This document shows, one piece after another, positions 9,109-21,439 of a stretch of DNA of 64,000 bases. Location of the stretch: the NCBI GenBank assembly GCA_973895155.1, contig OZ316894.1:18972001-19036000 (forward strand). The letters are read 5' to 3'. The notes under the pieces were generated by a model that saw only the letters and a program-made list of their open reading frames with translations, searched no databases and had not been told where the DNA came from. The translations under genes and the position numbers were made by a program. The stretch's first letter is position 1. The number at the start of each line of letters is the position of its first letter. Origin of the DNA: Marsupella aquatica (Eukaryota > Marchantiophyta).

Positions 9109-10130
9109 AGTGTTCTGCTCCGGTTGCGACAATTTGCAGTAAGGCGTAAGAGGAGATCGGGAACAAAGTGCAAAGAACGCCCCTTAGTGAGCCTCAACGA
9201 GCCCGACTTGTGTCAGAGTTTCAGCAATTGAAGATTGGAAGTGCTTGCGTGGACTGCAAGGTGAGTACAGTCACTCTGTGTATGGGGTATTATTGGGGTA
9301 TTTCAGTTCGCGTGCTTTGCCTAACAATTCCTGCATGCACTCACTAGTAATGATGAATTACGAATTCCATATATGTGGTCTCTAATTGTACGCATGTTGC
9401 ATGTTTTGTGCAAAACAAAAAACGAGTGATGATCAGGGACATCATGTATGGCTGTGCAATCGGGAAAAAAGATAACATGGAACAAAATCTGGAGTTCATA
9501 CTGGGAGAGAATCGGCAGCAGAGATTCAATGCATCAGAGTAGCTAGATGAGTTTTAGCTAAGGTTCTCTTTGGTGCTTGAGTCAGTTAGGCAGTGACACT
9601 CTTACTGTTCGTTTACTTGTCAGTGCCACTCTCGTTTCCTCCCGTTGTGATTTTAGTGCAGCGGGACAACGATGAGACTAGGAGGACAGAGCCTGAGTGG
9701 GTCTTTCCTTGCCACATATGTACCTGTTCGAGCCTCCTGCGGGAGCATTATGAATTGAACACTTCATCTTTGAATCATGTCCACTGTTTCTCATGTCCAC
9801 TGTTTCTTTGGTATTCTTTCTTGTGTTCTTTTGTGTGTGTTTAGGGTTTAGGTTATGCACTTGCAAGACACACCAAATGATTACCCTAGGGACATAGGTA
9901 ATTTACAAGCATAGCAGCCCGTCCACTACAAGGAGATTTGGTTCCCTACTAAATATGGGACAAATACCTTACCATGAATCGCTTTGATAAGAGGGGAATG
10001 AATTCCCAACTCATCTTCTGGAAATTACCCCCAATAGTAAGGGGGCGGGGAGCATGAGGTACGTTGGGGTTAATTTCCCTACTTACCCCCTATATTCCCC
10101 TCTTTCAAACTCCTAACCTTGCAGATCTTC
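9109..10130. other. Intergenic, no gene seen
   Basis: There are only short chance reading frames in this stretch, and I saw no domain or RNA gene. It may include the remaining part of the gypsy 3' LTR, whose end I could not place. Confidence 0.4.
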
Positions 10131-10257
10131 CTTGTGAAAGATGTCGTTAAGTATTAAGATGTTGTTAAGTATAAAATGGTCAATAGATAAAGTATGTCAT
10201 TACTAAACAATGTTATGAAGTAAAAGATGTTGTTAAGTACATATCAGGCCTGATACC

Positions 10258-10675
10258 TGTGCATTGCACAAATGATGCATGTTGATGTGAGAAAATATAT
10301 CAAGGTGAGAAAAGATGTCGATAAGAGAAAAACATTTCGAGCTGAGAAAATATGTCAAGGAAAGAAAATATGGCAAGGTGAGAAAAAGATGTCATATTAG
10401 AGAAAAACATTCGGAGGTGAGAAAAATAAGTCAAGGAGAGAAAATATGGTGAGATGAGAAAAAGATGTCAATATGAGGAAAAACTGTTGAGGGTGAAGAA
10501 AGATGTTGTGGTGAGATAAAGATGACCAGGTGAGAAAAATATGGCAAAATGAGACAAATATAATATATATGTTGAGGTGAGAAAAGATCTCAAGGTGAGT
10601 AAAATATGTCAAGATGAACAAAGATCTTGAGATGAAAAGATATTAATACGAAGAAAAGATGTCAAAATGAGAAAA
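10258..10675. repeat. AT-rich minisatellite
   Basis: Some twenty degenerate units of about 18-22 bp follow the pattern GTGAGAAAA(T/G)ATGTCAAG. A related GATGTTGTTAAGTA motif recurs three times just upstream (10140-10240). Spacing is irregular and units are divergent, so the array is old. It is strongly purine-biased on the + strand and non-coding. Confidence 0.75.
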
Positions 10676-11578
10676 TATTTTATCTATATTTTATTTATAT
10701 TTGAAATTATTTCAAAATAATTAGAATTTTTAATTTATTAATAAATTTTTGATTAATTTTTTCAATTGTGGCAAGATTAAATGGTAGCTTGGGCAGGAAC
10801 TTATTTTTAGAAGGGGTGTATGGATAGATCTTAAAGTGTGGAAAAAATTATGTTTTGATAAACATTCAAAATTGATTGTCACTGTTTTTAGTTTGTAAAG
10901 GGACCTGATCAGGATTATATTGGTACATGGTAAAGGGAGGTCTCCTTGATACTTTTGCATTGCTAGAGACCCTCCTTATTTTCTTTGTACTATTAAATTC
11001 ATTTTGTGTTTGGAAACATTGCTCTCCATTTTCATTCACAAAATAAATCACTCTTTCATGTTTTTTTATTTTTGGGATATTACAAATTTGAATTACTACT
11101 ATAATCAAAAAAGTAACATTTTATTATAGCTTTTGATATGGTCTTTGTAATCTAACCTATTTTTAATTAATTAATTTTAATTAAATTATTATCATTATTA
11201 TATTTTACAATATTGTAATACTTACAATAATATATAGTATCATATATATTATGTACTTTTATATTTCATGTGTATACCTCCTTGATATTCATGCATGTAC
11301 ATTCATTCTCTTGTTTTGTATGCCCCATTGGTTCTAGCATTGGCTCCCTACTTTTGTGTCTCCCATTTGATTCCCCCTTTGTTTGGAATGTATTTATTAT
11401 TTTTTGGTGCACACTAAATTTAATATAATCTTTATTTCTTCTCTTTGACATGATTAATGTTTACATGGAAGTCATTGTAAACATTAATAAAATTATGTTT
11501 ACAATGATTTTATTAATGTTGACATTAATAAAGGACACTACAAATTTGAACGACCATCACTTCATAAATATTAAATAT
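10676..11578. other. AT-rich intergenic stretch
   Basis: Very AT-rich sequence with many A/T runs and no supported gene. Short inverted motifs around GTAAACATTAATAAAAT (11475-11525) could pair with each other. They may be a decayed element, but no boundaries are visible. Confidence 0.4.
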
Positions 11579-11912
11579 TGCTCTAGTTTTGTGATTCATG
11601 AGCTAATTATAGTTAGGCTAACTCAAGTTAAGACTTAACTAATGTGAACGGTAGTGCTATTGTGTATATAGTTAGGGCTGATGCTAGACCCTGATGGAAC
11701 TTAGGCTCATTGTTACGGAACTAATTGAGAGATAGGGAAAGCTTATGCTGTGGATACTTGGTATGGCCGATCGGTCTAGAGTGCAGTAAAGTTTTTGTGT
11801 GTTCCCGTGGATGTAATCTTATGTGGAGATGAACCACGTATCTCTCTATGTTGACTATTGTACGTTAGATGATTCATGGACTTGCTGTTGCGAATATGGT
11901 CTATGCTCAACA
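11579..11912 (+). mobile_element. Diverged solo LTR of copia-2 type
   Basis: The segment 11696-11912 aligns by eye with the copia-2 LTRs at 38869 and 44832. Shared blocks are GGAACTTAGGCTCATT, GAGAGATAG, CTAGAGTGCAGTAAAG, TGTGTTCCCGTGGA, GAACCACGTATCTCTC and the terminal GCTCAACA. The weaker 5' part suggests a start near 11579, giving about 334 bp against 345 bp. No primer site follows and no internal region is present, as expected for LTR-LTR recombination. A target duplication was not found. Confidence 0.65.
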
Positions 11913-14666
11913 ATAAAAAGGTGCAACCTTGTATTATAGTTTAGGATGTACATTGGAGGAGACAACCACTAGTTTCATCATCACTAAAAGAACTATACTA
12001 ACTATACTTTTAGACAGAACCGACGACCACTCGCCCTAGATGCCAGCGTTTACTAAAAACTTCATGTAACCCAATTTTCCTTTCTTCAGGTATACATTTT
12101 AGAGTGACTTCAGGCAACCGAATTTTCCTTTCTTCGGGTACAGAGGAGAGTAGTGCAGTCTCGTCATGCCAAGTGAATGACGGACAGCGAACGATTTGTC
12201 CATTAAAGCAACGAGCACATTCGTCGGTGAAGAATGAGGCAAAGTGCGTACTAGCTACCGGCTTCAGCAGTCTAGTCCGCCCCTGGATCGATCTGGCTGG
12301 ATTTGGCGGCGTAGCGCGTTCGAAAAGCGCAATCATGAGTAATGCAGAGTTAGGTTTTGATGCGGTGATCTCCTTGCCAGCCAAAGCCCGCCCGATTTGA
12401 TGCCTGGAGGCCGGCCAGCAAAAAATACTTTAAAATCAATCGCCTCTCGCAAAGTACGTCAACGCGGAGTGATGTCTGATGGAGTATCCTGTACCTAGCA
12501 CACTTGCAGATGGCGTAATGACGGCCGGCAGAGTTTCGACCGGCCCCACTATCTAGCTGGCCGCTTCTATGTGGGCTTTGGTGTTGTTAAATTGCTCGGC
12601 CAGCATATCGCAACAAGAAAGATATCAAAGTGAGTCCATCGGTCCAGTTCGGACAGATCGATCAATCTAAGATTCGGAGAAGTAGTCGAGTGAATTTAGA
12701 ATTCATTCCACACAAAGTAAGTCGTGTGCGCGGCCTTGGGAACCAAAGACAGAATTAGATTGTTCGCAATTATAGGAAATCATTTTTGTCTCATTTCACC
12801 CCTTAATCGACAAAGAATGTCGCTGCACGACAATTAGGTATCAGTCTACCTTGTTTCTAGCATTTTTTTCAAGTCACGCCTGGAGCTGGGTGTGTAATTT
12901 GGGTGGACATTCGTTTGCAATTCCGCGGGGGTATGAAGTTCATCACACACGTGCATATATTACAGACGACATATCCCGTGGACAAGTGTTCGGATGTGGA
13001 ACTACAAAAACTTGTCAACGTTTCAGACATGAGTGAATTCCTCGCAACGACGCGTATCTCGGCTGTCTCCGAAAACAAGGCAAAAGTTCACGTCAAAAAC
13101 ACAGCCACTGCTTCCCGCGCACCTGGACACCTGGAAGACTCATGTTCTCCTTGCGCGAGCGAGTCCCCACAATCCCCACAGGAAGCATTCTACGGGTGTC
13201 CGGCCACCTCCTCATGTTACGCATTGTCACCCGGCTCGGGCTATTCGACGGTTCTCCTCAAGTTACGTTCAGGATGACAGTAGACTCCAAACGTTCCTGA
13301 TTGAATTCTCAACTGCTGTGCTAAACCAAAAGCGGATACTTCTCCAGCCTGTTGTCGGGTCTGAGTGAACTATTATTGTGTTGACATAAAATGACACCAT
13401 CAACTGTCTTTGTCGGAACACTTATATAAGAGTCAAGAGTGGTTCCAAAACTGTGTCGGAATTATTAATTAAGCACTTCCTTGATAATATATTGCGTCCA
13501 TACATGTTCGGAAACAATGGAGTCTACCTCCAAAACACGCAAAAGTATTGGAGTATGGATTCTCCATTTCATACCATTCTAAAATTATATCGTGGTACTG
13601 TCGATTACTTCTACCTCTCATGAGAAATCTCTCTGGGAGAAAAGCGTTTGATTGTTTGAAGAACGTGAGGCTTCAGGACAAAACATTGATCGTCATTCTA
13701 ATAATATATAGCTGAGTGGGATGTTGACTTCGGAGTGTTGACTTCAGTGAGGCAACCTGAGAAAATAGATCCTCACCCTCCTCCAGTGCATTAAACCGCC
13801 AGTGGCCATAATGAAGTGTCGGAATGAAATTTCTCCCTTTCCATCCTGGTTCCATGGTGTCAAGAAAAAGTGACTATTAATGTTGAAAACTGGTGGAGTT
13901 TTGTCATGGAGAGTGGCCTTTAGGGCCAACTCGCATGTAAGGGGCCCTACCCTTTGGGGCCCTAAAACTGACTTGCGGCAGCAGATTAGTACATGAGAGA
14001 AAAATGTTGTCACCTCCTCCCCTGCCAGTCCTGAGGGCAGAAACTTAGCAAATCTAAAGGCCAGGGCTGGAAATTTCCCGTCCTTGCAGGTCTGACCTCA
14101 ACTTCCACATATAACAAATGCCCTAAAGTAACACAGTCATATGGGACAGTCTGCCATTTCAAGTTTTACCGTAGTGCACATGACACGTAGTGAGGACAAA
14201 GATTGACTTGTTAATGTACAGATTCAATTGTCCTAAAGTGTTGCAAGACGATAAAGGGCTGCAAAACACATCAAGGCCACTCACATGCAAGTTGGCCCAT
14301 AAAGCTAACTTGCATGAAGGCAGTTCTCAAGAGACATTTCCTTACCATTCCTTGAACTGCTCAAGACCAATGTTCTTTCCACTTCTTGCACTGACAGGAA
14401 AAGCAGATCTAACTTTTCCACAAGGATGAACTTTTTCACAAGACCTTCCAAAGGTATGTTTTGTTTGGTTCATTGTCATTTCAAAGTAAGGGACCTTAAG
14501 ATCAAGGGCCCATGGTTCTCTGCTATATATGCCATCAGGTTTAGCTCACAAGGAGGCAATGAGGAATATAATTCTCAGTCAAAATTTGCACTATGTCATA
14601 GGTTAAGTTGAGGGGCCAGAAAATGAAGGGCTGCCCACATGGATGCAAGTTGACTCTTAAACTGCC
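11913..14666. other. Intergenic, no supported gene
   Basis: Short open frames exist (for example 12010-12384 minus and 13033-13368 plus) but show no recognisable domain or codon pattern. A local duplication at about 12058-12150 repeats AATTTTCCTTTCTTC within similar flanks. Around 13915-14300 there are G/C-rich palindromic pieces (GGGCCCTA and TTGGGGCCCT) that look like fragments of the non-coding repeats seen at 21-23 kb. Confidence 0.4.
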
Positions 14667-14671
14667 ACCTG

Positions 14672-14993
14672 TGTAGAGGTTAACTCAGTCTTGGGTTGAA
14701 CTATGGTTAGTATGTTAACTAGGGTTAGAGTAAACCCTAGTTGAAGAGTTGGTCCTCATCTCTTCAACTTCTATGTGGTGTGAGAACACACAAGAGAGTT
14801 CTCAAGAGAGAACACAGTGATATAGCAAGAGATGAGAGCCTAGGAGATGAGAGCTATGGTGATGCTTGAGTAGACACATAACCGTTAATAAAGCTTGGTC
14901 TTCCCGTGGACGTAGCCAACCTTGAGGCGAACCACGTAACTATTGAGCACGTGTATGTTTGGAGTGTTTTTCCTAATCTGAATTCTCTCCACA
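14672..14993 (+). repeat. copia-1 5' LTR
   Basis: 322 bp, TGTAGAGG to CTCCACA. It contains the plant copia U5-like block TTCCCGTGGACGTAGCC followed by GAGGCGAACCACGTA. It shares all but six positions with the 3' LTR. Confidence 0.95.
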
Positions 14994-14995
14994 AG

Positions 14996-15007
14996 TGGTA
15001 TCAGAGC
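14996..15007 (+). other. copia-1 primer binding site
   Basis: TGGTATCAGAGC, two bases after the LTR end, complementary to the 3' end of plant initiator Met-tRNA. Confidence 0.9.
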
Positions 15008-16162
15008 TCAGGTTTTTTCAGTCGATTAGGAACTCCATAGAACTTGCTTCAAGCAAAGCGAACAGCGGATGATTTCCTCTTTGAAGCGGAGCTATTGAAA
15101 GAAGATCGGACTCAATCTTCTCACAAGTGTGGAGCACACAACCAGGGGCTCATTTCAGTGAAGCAATGAAGGCCTGAGGTCAGAAACGGAAACAATTGTA
15201 AGTGACAGTTTTCAATTTACGTTATCGAGCAAGAGATAAGGTCAATTTCTCAGATCAGTCTTTTTGATTGTTCTATTGGGACTTGAAACTGAGATATGCT
15301 TGAGCGCCTTGTCTTTCTAGACGTTTCGATATCAACATCGTTGAATTCCGTCAAACGGTTTAGAAGCAATCTTAATTTCAATTCTCGTTTTTTGAGCTCA
15401 AAATTTTGGCTATGTCGGATAACTTAATATCAGTCACTTTCACCGAATTGTTTCTCCCTCATTACTCCACTATTTTGCGAGTTCTTTATATCAATCTTGA
15501 TGCCCTCAAAGTCTAGTTTCTGAATCTGAAATCAGAATTGGATTTCGTCAAAAACTGAGACGGGAATTTGAGTGAATCCACCGAGGGGTACTTTCTGCCG
15601 CGAGTAGTCGCGACTTCCGCGGACGCGCGAGGAGGTCGAAAACTTTGAGGAGGCCTTTTAGGGCTCGACAGGGCTCGGGCAGGGGAAGTGCCCCCTGTGA
15701 AGTCCCCCACAGGGGCTGTACAAGGGCGGACGGAATTTCCCGAAAAGATTCTTTTCCAGAGGCTTAAATTTTTACCGAAGGTCAAAGATTCCGAGCGGCA
15801 AATAAAATTGGATCAACTTCAACTTTTGGAGAGGCGTACTTGGGGAAGCTAGGCAAGTATTGGTGCGTTCGATTCTGAAAAAGTATACTAGTGGAATCTT
15901 TGGCATAAGAGATTCCCTCGAGGGGTAATTATTTCATCTTTTACCCCCCTCCGGTCGGAGTAAAAATTCTTGGCACTCGAGAGTCCATTTGACAAACTGT
16001 TTTCAGAATTTGGAGCGTTACCTTGTGGGCTACACATAGGAGTGATCAGTTTCAAAATTCACCAACTTTCATTTTTGGCCTTATTTTCACACCCCACATC
16101 TGAGCATTCGATGTTTATTTCTTGTCGGAAGGCGACTCCACACTACATTTGGCATTCCAACG
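15008..16162. other. copia-1 leader, non-coding
   Basis: A long 1.15-kb untranslated leader lies between the primer site and the gag ATG. No reading frame is supported. This is longer than in compact copia elements, and copia-2 has a similarly long leader (39228-40311). Confidence 0.5.
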
Positions 16163-17496
16163 ATGGCGAGTACTAGGATTGGAGGTCAAAGGTTTGAGGT
16201 GGAAAATTTTGATGGTCGGATGGACTATACAATGTGGGAACGTAACGTGAGGGATGCACTTAGGGCGATGGGCCTAGGCAAGGTACTAAGATCTCAACCC
16301 AAGGAGATGGAAGATGATGATTGGCACGATCTTCAGGATCAAGCGGTAAGTATTGTTGGCATGTACCTGAAAAACAATGTGAAGAAGCAGTTCGAGGAAA
16401 AAGCAACACAAACGGTGATGGACTTGTTTCAAGCATTGCACAACAAGTACTACAAGAAGGAGATGTCAAACCAAATGTATGCAAGCCTGAAGCTCATGCA
16501 ATTCAAAATGACTGATAGAGTCAAGATTCAAGATCATATCGATCAGTTCAATGATCTTGTGGTTGACCTAGAGAATTTGGGGGAGCATTTGAGTGAAGAA
16601 AAGAAAGCCTTACAACTCTTGAGCTCACTACCACCTTCGTACCAATCTTTGTCTCAAGTTCTTCTATTCCGTGATAAGACAACTATATCCTACAATGATG
16701 TAGTGAGTGCCCTGTTGACCGATGATATGCAGTCTAAACTGGTTTCTTCAGCTCATCCTACCTCAACCTCATCATCAGCTGCACTATTGGTAGAAAGAGG
16801 CAAAACAAGGGAGCCATCTCATGAAAATAAACGGTTTAACCCACTTCCCATGGAGCGAGGAAGGTTCCACGACCGATCCTTTGGTAGGAGGAGGTTTAGA
16901 TCCAGATCTAGATCTCGATCCAAATCACCATCCAGGTCTACTCGTGAGATAAAGTGTTGGAAGTGTGACAAAGTGGGCCACATGAAGAAGGATTGTCGCG
17001 TCAAAGACACATTCAAGGAAGTTGTTGGTTCTTCAGCCCAAGTAGTTGTTCGAGAAGAGGATAGTGAAGGATTTGCATTGTGTACCACTTCCCAAGTTGA
17101 GGATTGTCAATGGATCTTGGATTCCGCTTGCTCGTATCACATGTGTTATATGCGTGAATTTTTCTCATCCTACACTCCTATCAACGGATCTGTTTTGATG
17201 AGAAATAATCATTCTTGCAAAGTTTTAGGGATTGGATCCGTAAAGATTCAACTACCCGGTGGCAAGTACTGTACTCTATCAAATGTCCGACACATTCCAG
17301 AAATGTGTAAGAATTTGATTTCTCTTGGCTACTTGGATGCGAAGGGTTATCAATGGAGTGCAACTGATGGGGTGTTAACAATCACGCATGGATCAACTGA
17401 AGTTCTTATTGGCAAGAGGAAAAGAAACATCTATGTCTTGGAAGGCACCACACTTCTTGCTGAAGTCAATTTGGTCACATCTCAGGGAGGAGAAAA
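16163..17496 (+). pseudogene. copia-1 gag and protease
   Basis: Starts at ATG 16163 (MASTRIGGQRFEVENFDG), typical of copia Gag with the UBN2-like capsid region (LLSSLPPSYQSL near 16617). An Arg/Ser dipeptide-rich stretch (about 16885-16945) precedes a CX2CX4HX4C zinc knuckle, CWKCDKVGHMKKDC, near 16956. The protease has WILDSACSYHM near 17110, where the usual DSG/DTG active-site Gly is Ala. A one-base insertion in the A run at 17493-17496 shifts the frame just before integrase. Gag packages element RNA and the protease matures the polyprotein. Confidence 0.85.
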
Positions 17497-18680
17497 TCAA
17501 TTTATGGCATGCTCGGCTTGGTCACATGAGTGAAAAAAGTTTGGAAATCTTACACAAGCGACATCTCCTACCAGGATTGCAAGCATGCAAGTTGAGTTTT
17601 TGTGATCATTGCATTGTCGGCAAGAAAACAAGAACTCCATTTCCGACTGCCATTCATCATTCTAAAGTTGTACTTGAGTATATTCATTCTGATGTGTGGG
17701 GTCCTACTCCGGTTTCCTCACATTCAGGCAAACAATACTATGTATCGTTTATCGATGATTACTCAAAGTTTGTTTGGATTTATTTTATTGCCCATAAGTT
17801 TGAAGTGCTTTCCATCTTCAAACAATGGGTAGCTCAAGTTGAGACACATACTACAAAGAATGTGAGATATCTATGATCAGATAATGGTGGTGAATACACC
17901 TCTAGCGAGTTCAACACGTATTGTGCAAATAAGAGAATTACTCACCATCTCACAACTGTGTACACTCCTGAGCAAAATGGTGTTGCTGAGCGACTCAACC
18001 GCACATTGTTGGAGCGAGCAAGGAGCATGTTGAGCCACTCTAAATTGCCACAAATCTTTTGGGTGGAAGCTGTCAACATAGCTGCTTATCTAGTAAATCT
18101 CTCTCCTAGTCGGGCAATTACTTACAAAACCCCCTCTGAGCTATGGCACAATCGACCTACTGATTATTCAAAGCTTAGGGTTTTTGGCTGTGAAGCATAT
18201 GCACATGTTCCTAGCAACAATAGGACTAAGCTAGATCCTAGAGCCTAGAAATTCATTTTTCTTGGTTATCAGCGTGAAGTTAAAGGTTATCGGTTGTGGG
18301 ATCCAGTTGATTGTAAGTTACTTGTTAGTTGGGATGTATCCTTCAATGAAGAAAAATCATTGAAGGAGGGGGAGATAGATCAATTCCCTACTACTAACAA
18401 AGAGCAATCTCCTCCTCTAGAGGATATAAGGGGAAAGGATGTGTCAGATAACGAATATGTTGACACCACTGTAAGGCAAAACACACTACAATCAGATCAG
18501 CCAGAGTCTTCAGTGCGAAGAGGAACTCAAAAACGTCAAGCCCGGGAATGGTATGGAACTTGGCTTCCTTCTGATCAAGTGGATTTGGATGAAGAATCTA
18601 TTGATGCATTGGTGACAGAAGATGGAGATCCATCCTCATTTCGAGAGGTCATAGCTTCTATGGAGAAGCAATAGTGGTAG
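17497..18680 (+). pseudogene. copia-1 integrase region
   Basis: Continues one frame over from gag. The zinc-binding HHCC part has [13 protein letters not shown] then CDHCIVGKK (about 17500-17630). The catalytic core has the first Asp in HSDVWGPT near 17690, the second in SDNGGEY near 17879 and Glu in EQNGVAERL near 17970. Premature stops are TGA 17874, TAG 18246, TAG 18672 and TAG 18678. The C-terminal part (18249-18670) is the acidic linker typical between copia integrase and RT (DQPESSVRRGTQ). Function in the family is insertion of element cDNA. Confidence 0.85.
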
Positions 18681-20198
18681 GCGGCGATGCGCATGGAAAT
18701 AAAATCACTTCATGATAACAAGACTTGGGAACTCACAAGTCTACCTAGTGACAAGCAGGCTGTTGACAGCAAGTGGGTGTATAGGAAGAAAGATGGACCC
18801 ACGGAGGATGCTGAGAAGATATTTAAGGCTCGGTTGGTAGCCAAGGGTTTTACTCAACAAAAAGGTATAGACTACAATGAGGTTTTTTCACCTGTAGCAA
18901 AGTATTCAACAATACGTTTGCTATGTGCTCTTGTAGTTTTATTTGATCTGGTTTTAGATGAAATGGATGTTGTCACGACATTCTTATATGGATCGTTGGA
19001 TGAGGTGATTTACATGAGGCAACCAGAGGGTTTTGTGCAAAAGGGCAAGGAAAATTTGGTATGCAGGTTGCTAAAATCCTTGTAGGGATTAAAGCAGAGC
19101 CCAAGGCAGTGGAACAAGCGTTTTGATGAATTTTTGAAATTGCTTGGATTTGTGCGAAGCGTGTACGATCCATGTGTTTACATAAGACGTGTAAACAACA
19201 CAGGTTTTAAGCTTGTCATCCTTGTACTTTATGTGGATGACATGCTCATTGCAGCACAGGATAGGGGCAAAGTTGATAAGCTTAAGGCCCAACTCAGTTC
19301 TGAGTTTAAGATGAAGGATTTGGGCACAGCCAAGAGGATCCTAGGCATGGAGATTGTCAGGGATGTTAACAAAGCCAAACTTTGGCTGACACAGAAAAGA
19401 TATGCAGAGAAGGTACTCTCAAAATTGAACATGGCAGATGCTAAGGCTGTGAGTGTTCCTTTGGCAAGGCATTTCAATATTTCTGTAGCATTTTGTCCAT
19501 CGGATGCGACAGAAAAAAGTTTGATGTCCAAAGTTCCTTATGAAAGTGCTGTGGGTAGTTTAATGTATCTCATGGTATGCACCCGACCAGACATAGCTTA
19601 TGCCGTTAGCAAGGTAAGCAGATACATGGCAAATCTAGGAAAAGTTCATTGGGAAGCAGTGAAATGGATTTTGCGCTACATCAGAGGTTCCACTAAGAAG
19701 GGTTTATTGTTTGATGCAAGTTCAAACAATATGAAAGTGCTTCAAGGTTATGTGGATGCAGACTACGCAGGTGATCTGGATAAGAGGAGATCGACAACTG
19801 GATATGTATTTACACTTGCTGGTGGATGCATTAGTTGGAAGTCTACTCTCCAAAAGTGTGTTGCAAAGTCTACTATGGATGCCGAGTATGTAGCAGCAGT
19901 AGAAACAGCATTAGAGACCATTTGGTTGAAAAAGCTTGTCACGGAGATGGGTTTATCACAGGAGTGTGTATATCTTCATTGTGACAGTCAAAGTGCAATT
20001 TACACTGCCAAGAATCAGGTGATGGATGGCAAGGTAAAGCACATTGATGTCCGCTATCATTTCATCCGACAGGCATTATCGGATGATGAATTTGAGCTTG
20101 TCAAGATTGATGGAAAGCTTAATCCAGCGGATGCTTTTACCAAAGTATTAGACTCCAATAGTTTTTCAAGGCATTGTAATTATTTACAAATATTGTAA
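18681..20198 (+). pseudogene. copia-1 reverse transcriptase and RNase H
   Basis: RT begins with AVDSKWVYRKKDG (18750), passes ARLVAKGFTQQKG and DEMDVVTTFLYG, and reaches the catalytic YVDD at 19230-19241. A TAG at 19083-19085 interrupts it. RNase H follows with DADYAGDLDKRRSTTGY near 19759, STMDAEYVAAVE near 19870 and HCDSQSAIYTAKN near 19978. The protein ends in ADAFTKV...SRHCNYLQIL with a genuine TAA at 20196. All of it stays in one frame with the integrase segment. Confidence 0.9.
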
Positions 20199-20381
20199 AT
20201 ATAGAGTTAACCAAGAAAATGTCTCTATATGAGTACTCCATCCGATGGCTTATCGGCTACGGCTTAGTTCTAGCTAACCCTTGCATTAGGGGGAGGGTCT
20301 TTTGGCCCTACTGTCTTGAACTTCCCGCGGAGGAACTTGTAAGGAAAAGACAATGTTATGAACCCTCCCAAGACGTGAGTC

Positions 20382-20390
20382 AAGAGGGAG
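20382..20390 (+). other. copia-1 polypurine tract
   Basis: AAGAGGGAG directly 5' of the 3' LTR, the plus-strand primer position. The same purine-rich layout precedes the copia-2 3' LTR. Confidence 0.8.
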
Positions 20391-20392
20391 TT

Positions 20393-20714
20393 TGTAGAGG
20401 TTAACTCAGTCTTGGTTTGAACTATGGTTAGTATGTTAACTAGGGTTAGAGTAAACCCTAGTTGAAGAGTTGGTCCTTATCTCTTCAACTTCTATGTGGT
20501 GTGAGAACACACAAGAGAGTTCTCAAGAGAGAACACAGTGATATAGCAAGAGATGAGAGCCTAGGAGATGAGAGCTATGGTGATGCTTGAATAAACACAT
20601 AACCGTTAATAAAGCTTGGTCTTCCCGTGGACGTAGCCAACCTTGAGGCGAACCACGTAACTATTGAGCACGTGTATGTTTGGAGTGTTTTTCCTGATCT
20701 GAATTCTCCCCACA
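20393..20714 (+). repeat. copia-1 3' LTR
   Basis: 322 bp, same length as the 5' LTR and different at six positions, five of them transitions. It is followed at once by the target duplication ACCTG. Confidence 0.95.
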
Positions 20715-20719
20715 ACCTG

Positions 20720-21430
20720 CAATATATATATAAGGAAGGCTTTACAAGACAGTGGGGGTGCTTTGACTTTTTTTTTACCACAGCAAACTCGGGACCATTT
20801 CAGATAGTTACTAACGATAGTGTACCAGGGCTAAAATAGTTTTGGAATGAATCCTTTTATGGCCTATGTTGTGTGTTATCCTGGAGAATTTTTCTACTTG
20901 TTTGCTGTGGAGGTCTTTGGGGCCCCTCATCTGACCTTCAATGATTCTTACCTTCATGCAAAAGTATATTATGTAGGACTTGAACCTTAACCCCAGGTGT
21001 GAGCCCAAAAGTGAGTCATCATGGCGTTCTTTAGACAAAAGGGTGCCTGTTGCACTTCAAAAGGCTCAGACATTCACTATTCTTGGTAGGGGTGAGGCAG
21101 TTGGTTTAGGCCCCGTTTAGGCCGTTAACCAGATTCCCTTGCTCGACCTTCCCGTGCAGTTCACCAAGAGCTCTACCAGGCTCTTTCAGTTTGCCGCTAG
21201 GTAGGGTTTTAGGGTTTCTGTTCTTGGTTGCTTTTGTGGACTTGTGTTTGGACTTCTCGGACCTTTTGACATTTTGTTGGCTCCCCTTATAATTGGGTCT
21301 TTGGCCCGGCCTCTGAGATCATGTCTCCTGGTTGGGTTCTTGGTTGGGCTCTGGGTTGGGCTCTGGGTTGGGCTCCTTTTATTTTTTGGCAGTTTGAAAG
21401 CTGAAATATATAATTTTATGGCCCCCGACC
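20720..21430. other. Intergenic with repeat fragments
   Basis: No gene. GGCTTTACAAGACA at about 20738 is shared with 32746, so this stretch belongs to the non-coding repeat family of 21.4 and 32.9 kb. GGTTGGGCTCTGGGTTGGGCTC-type short tandem repeats lie at 21330-21380. Confidence 0.4.
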
Positions 21431-21439
21431 TCTTCTAAA

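Larger units (their letters stand above)
14672..20714 (+). mobile_element. Ty1/copia element, copia-1
   Basis: A complete 6043-bp copia retrotransposon with two 322-bp LTRs (14672-14993 and 20393-20714) that start TG and end CA. It is flanked by a perfect 5-bp target duplication, ACCTG, at 14667-14671 and 20715-20719. The LTRs differ at six positions by eye, so insertion is fairly recent. The primer site TGGTATCAGAGC (14996-15007) matches plant initiator Met-tRNA, and the polypurine tract AAGAGGGAG is at 20382-20390. Internal order is gag, protease, integrase, RT, RNase H. The coding region has five premature stops and one single-base insertion, so this copy is probably non-autonomous. Confidence 0.95.

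Noticed and set aside
10258-10675. CRISPR-like array
   Set aside because: The purine-rich units are degenerate with no constant repeat or unique spacers, in a plant nuclear genome.
12010-12384. 124-codon minus-strand frame
   Set aside because: Its PEERKI repeat comes from a local DNA duplication; no domain or codon signature supports a gene.
12903-13368. Two overlapping plus-strand frames of 111-124 codons
   Set aside because: No recognisable domain; two frames open over the same bases suggests composition rather than coding.
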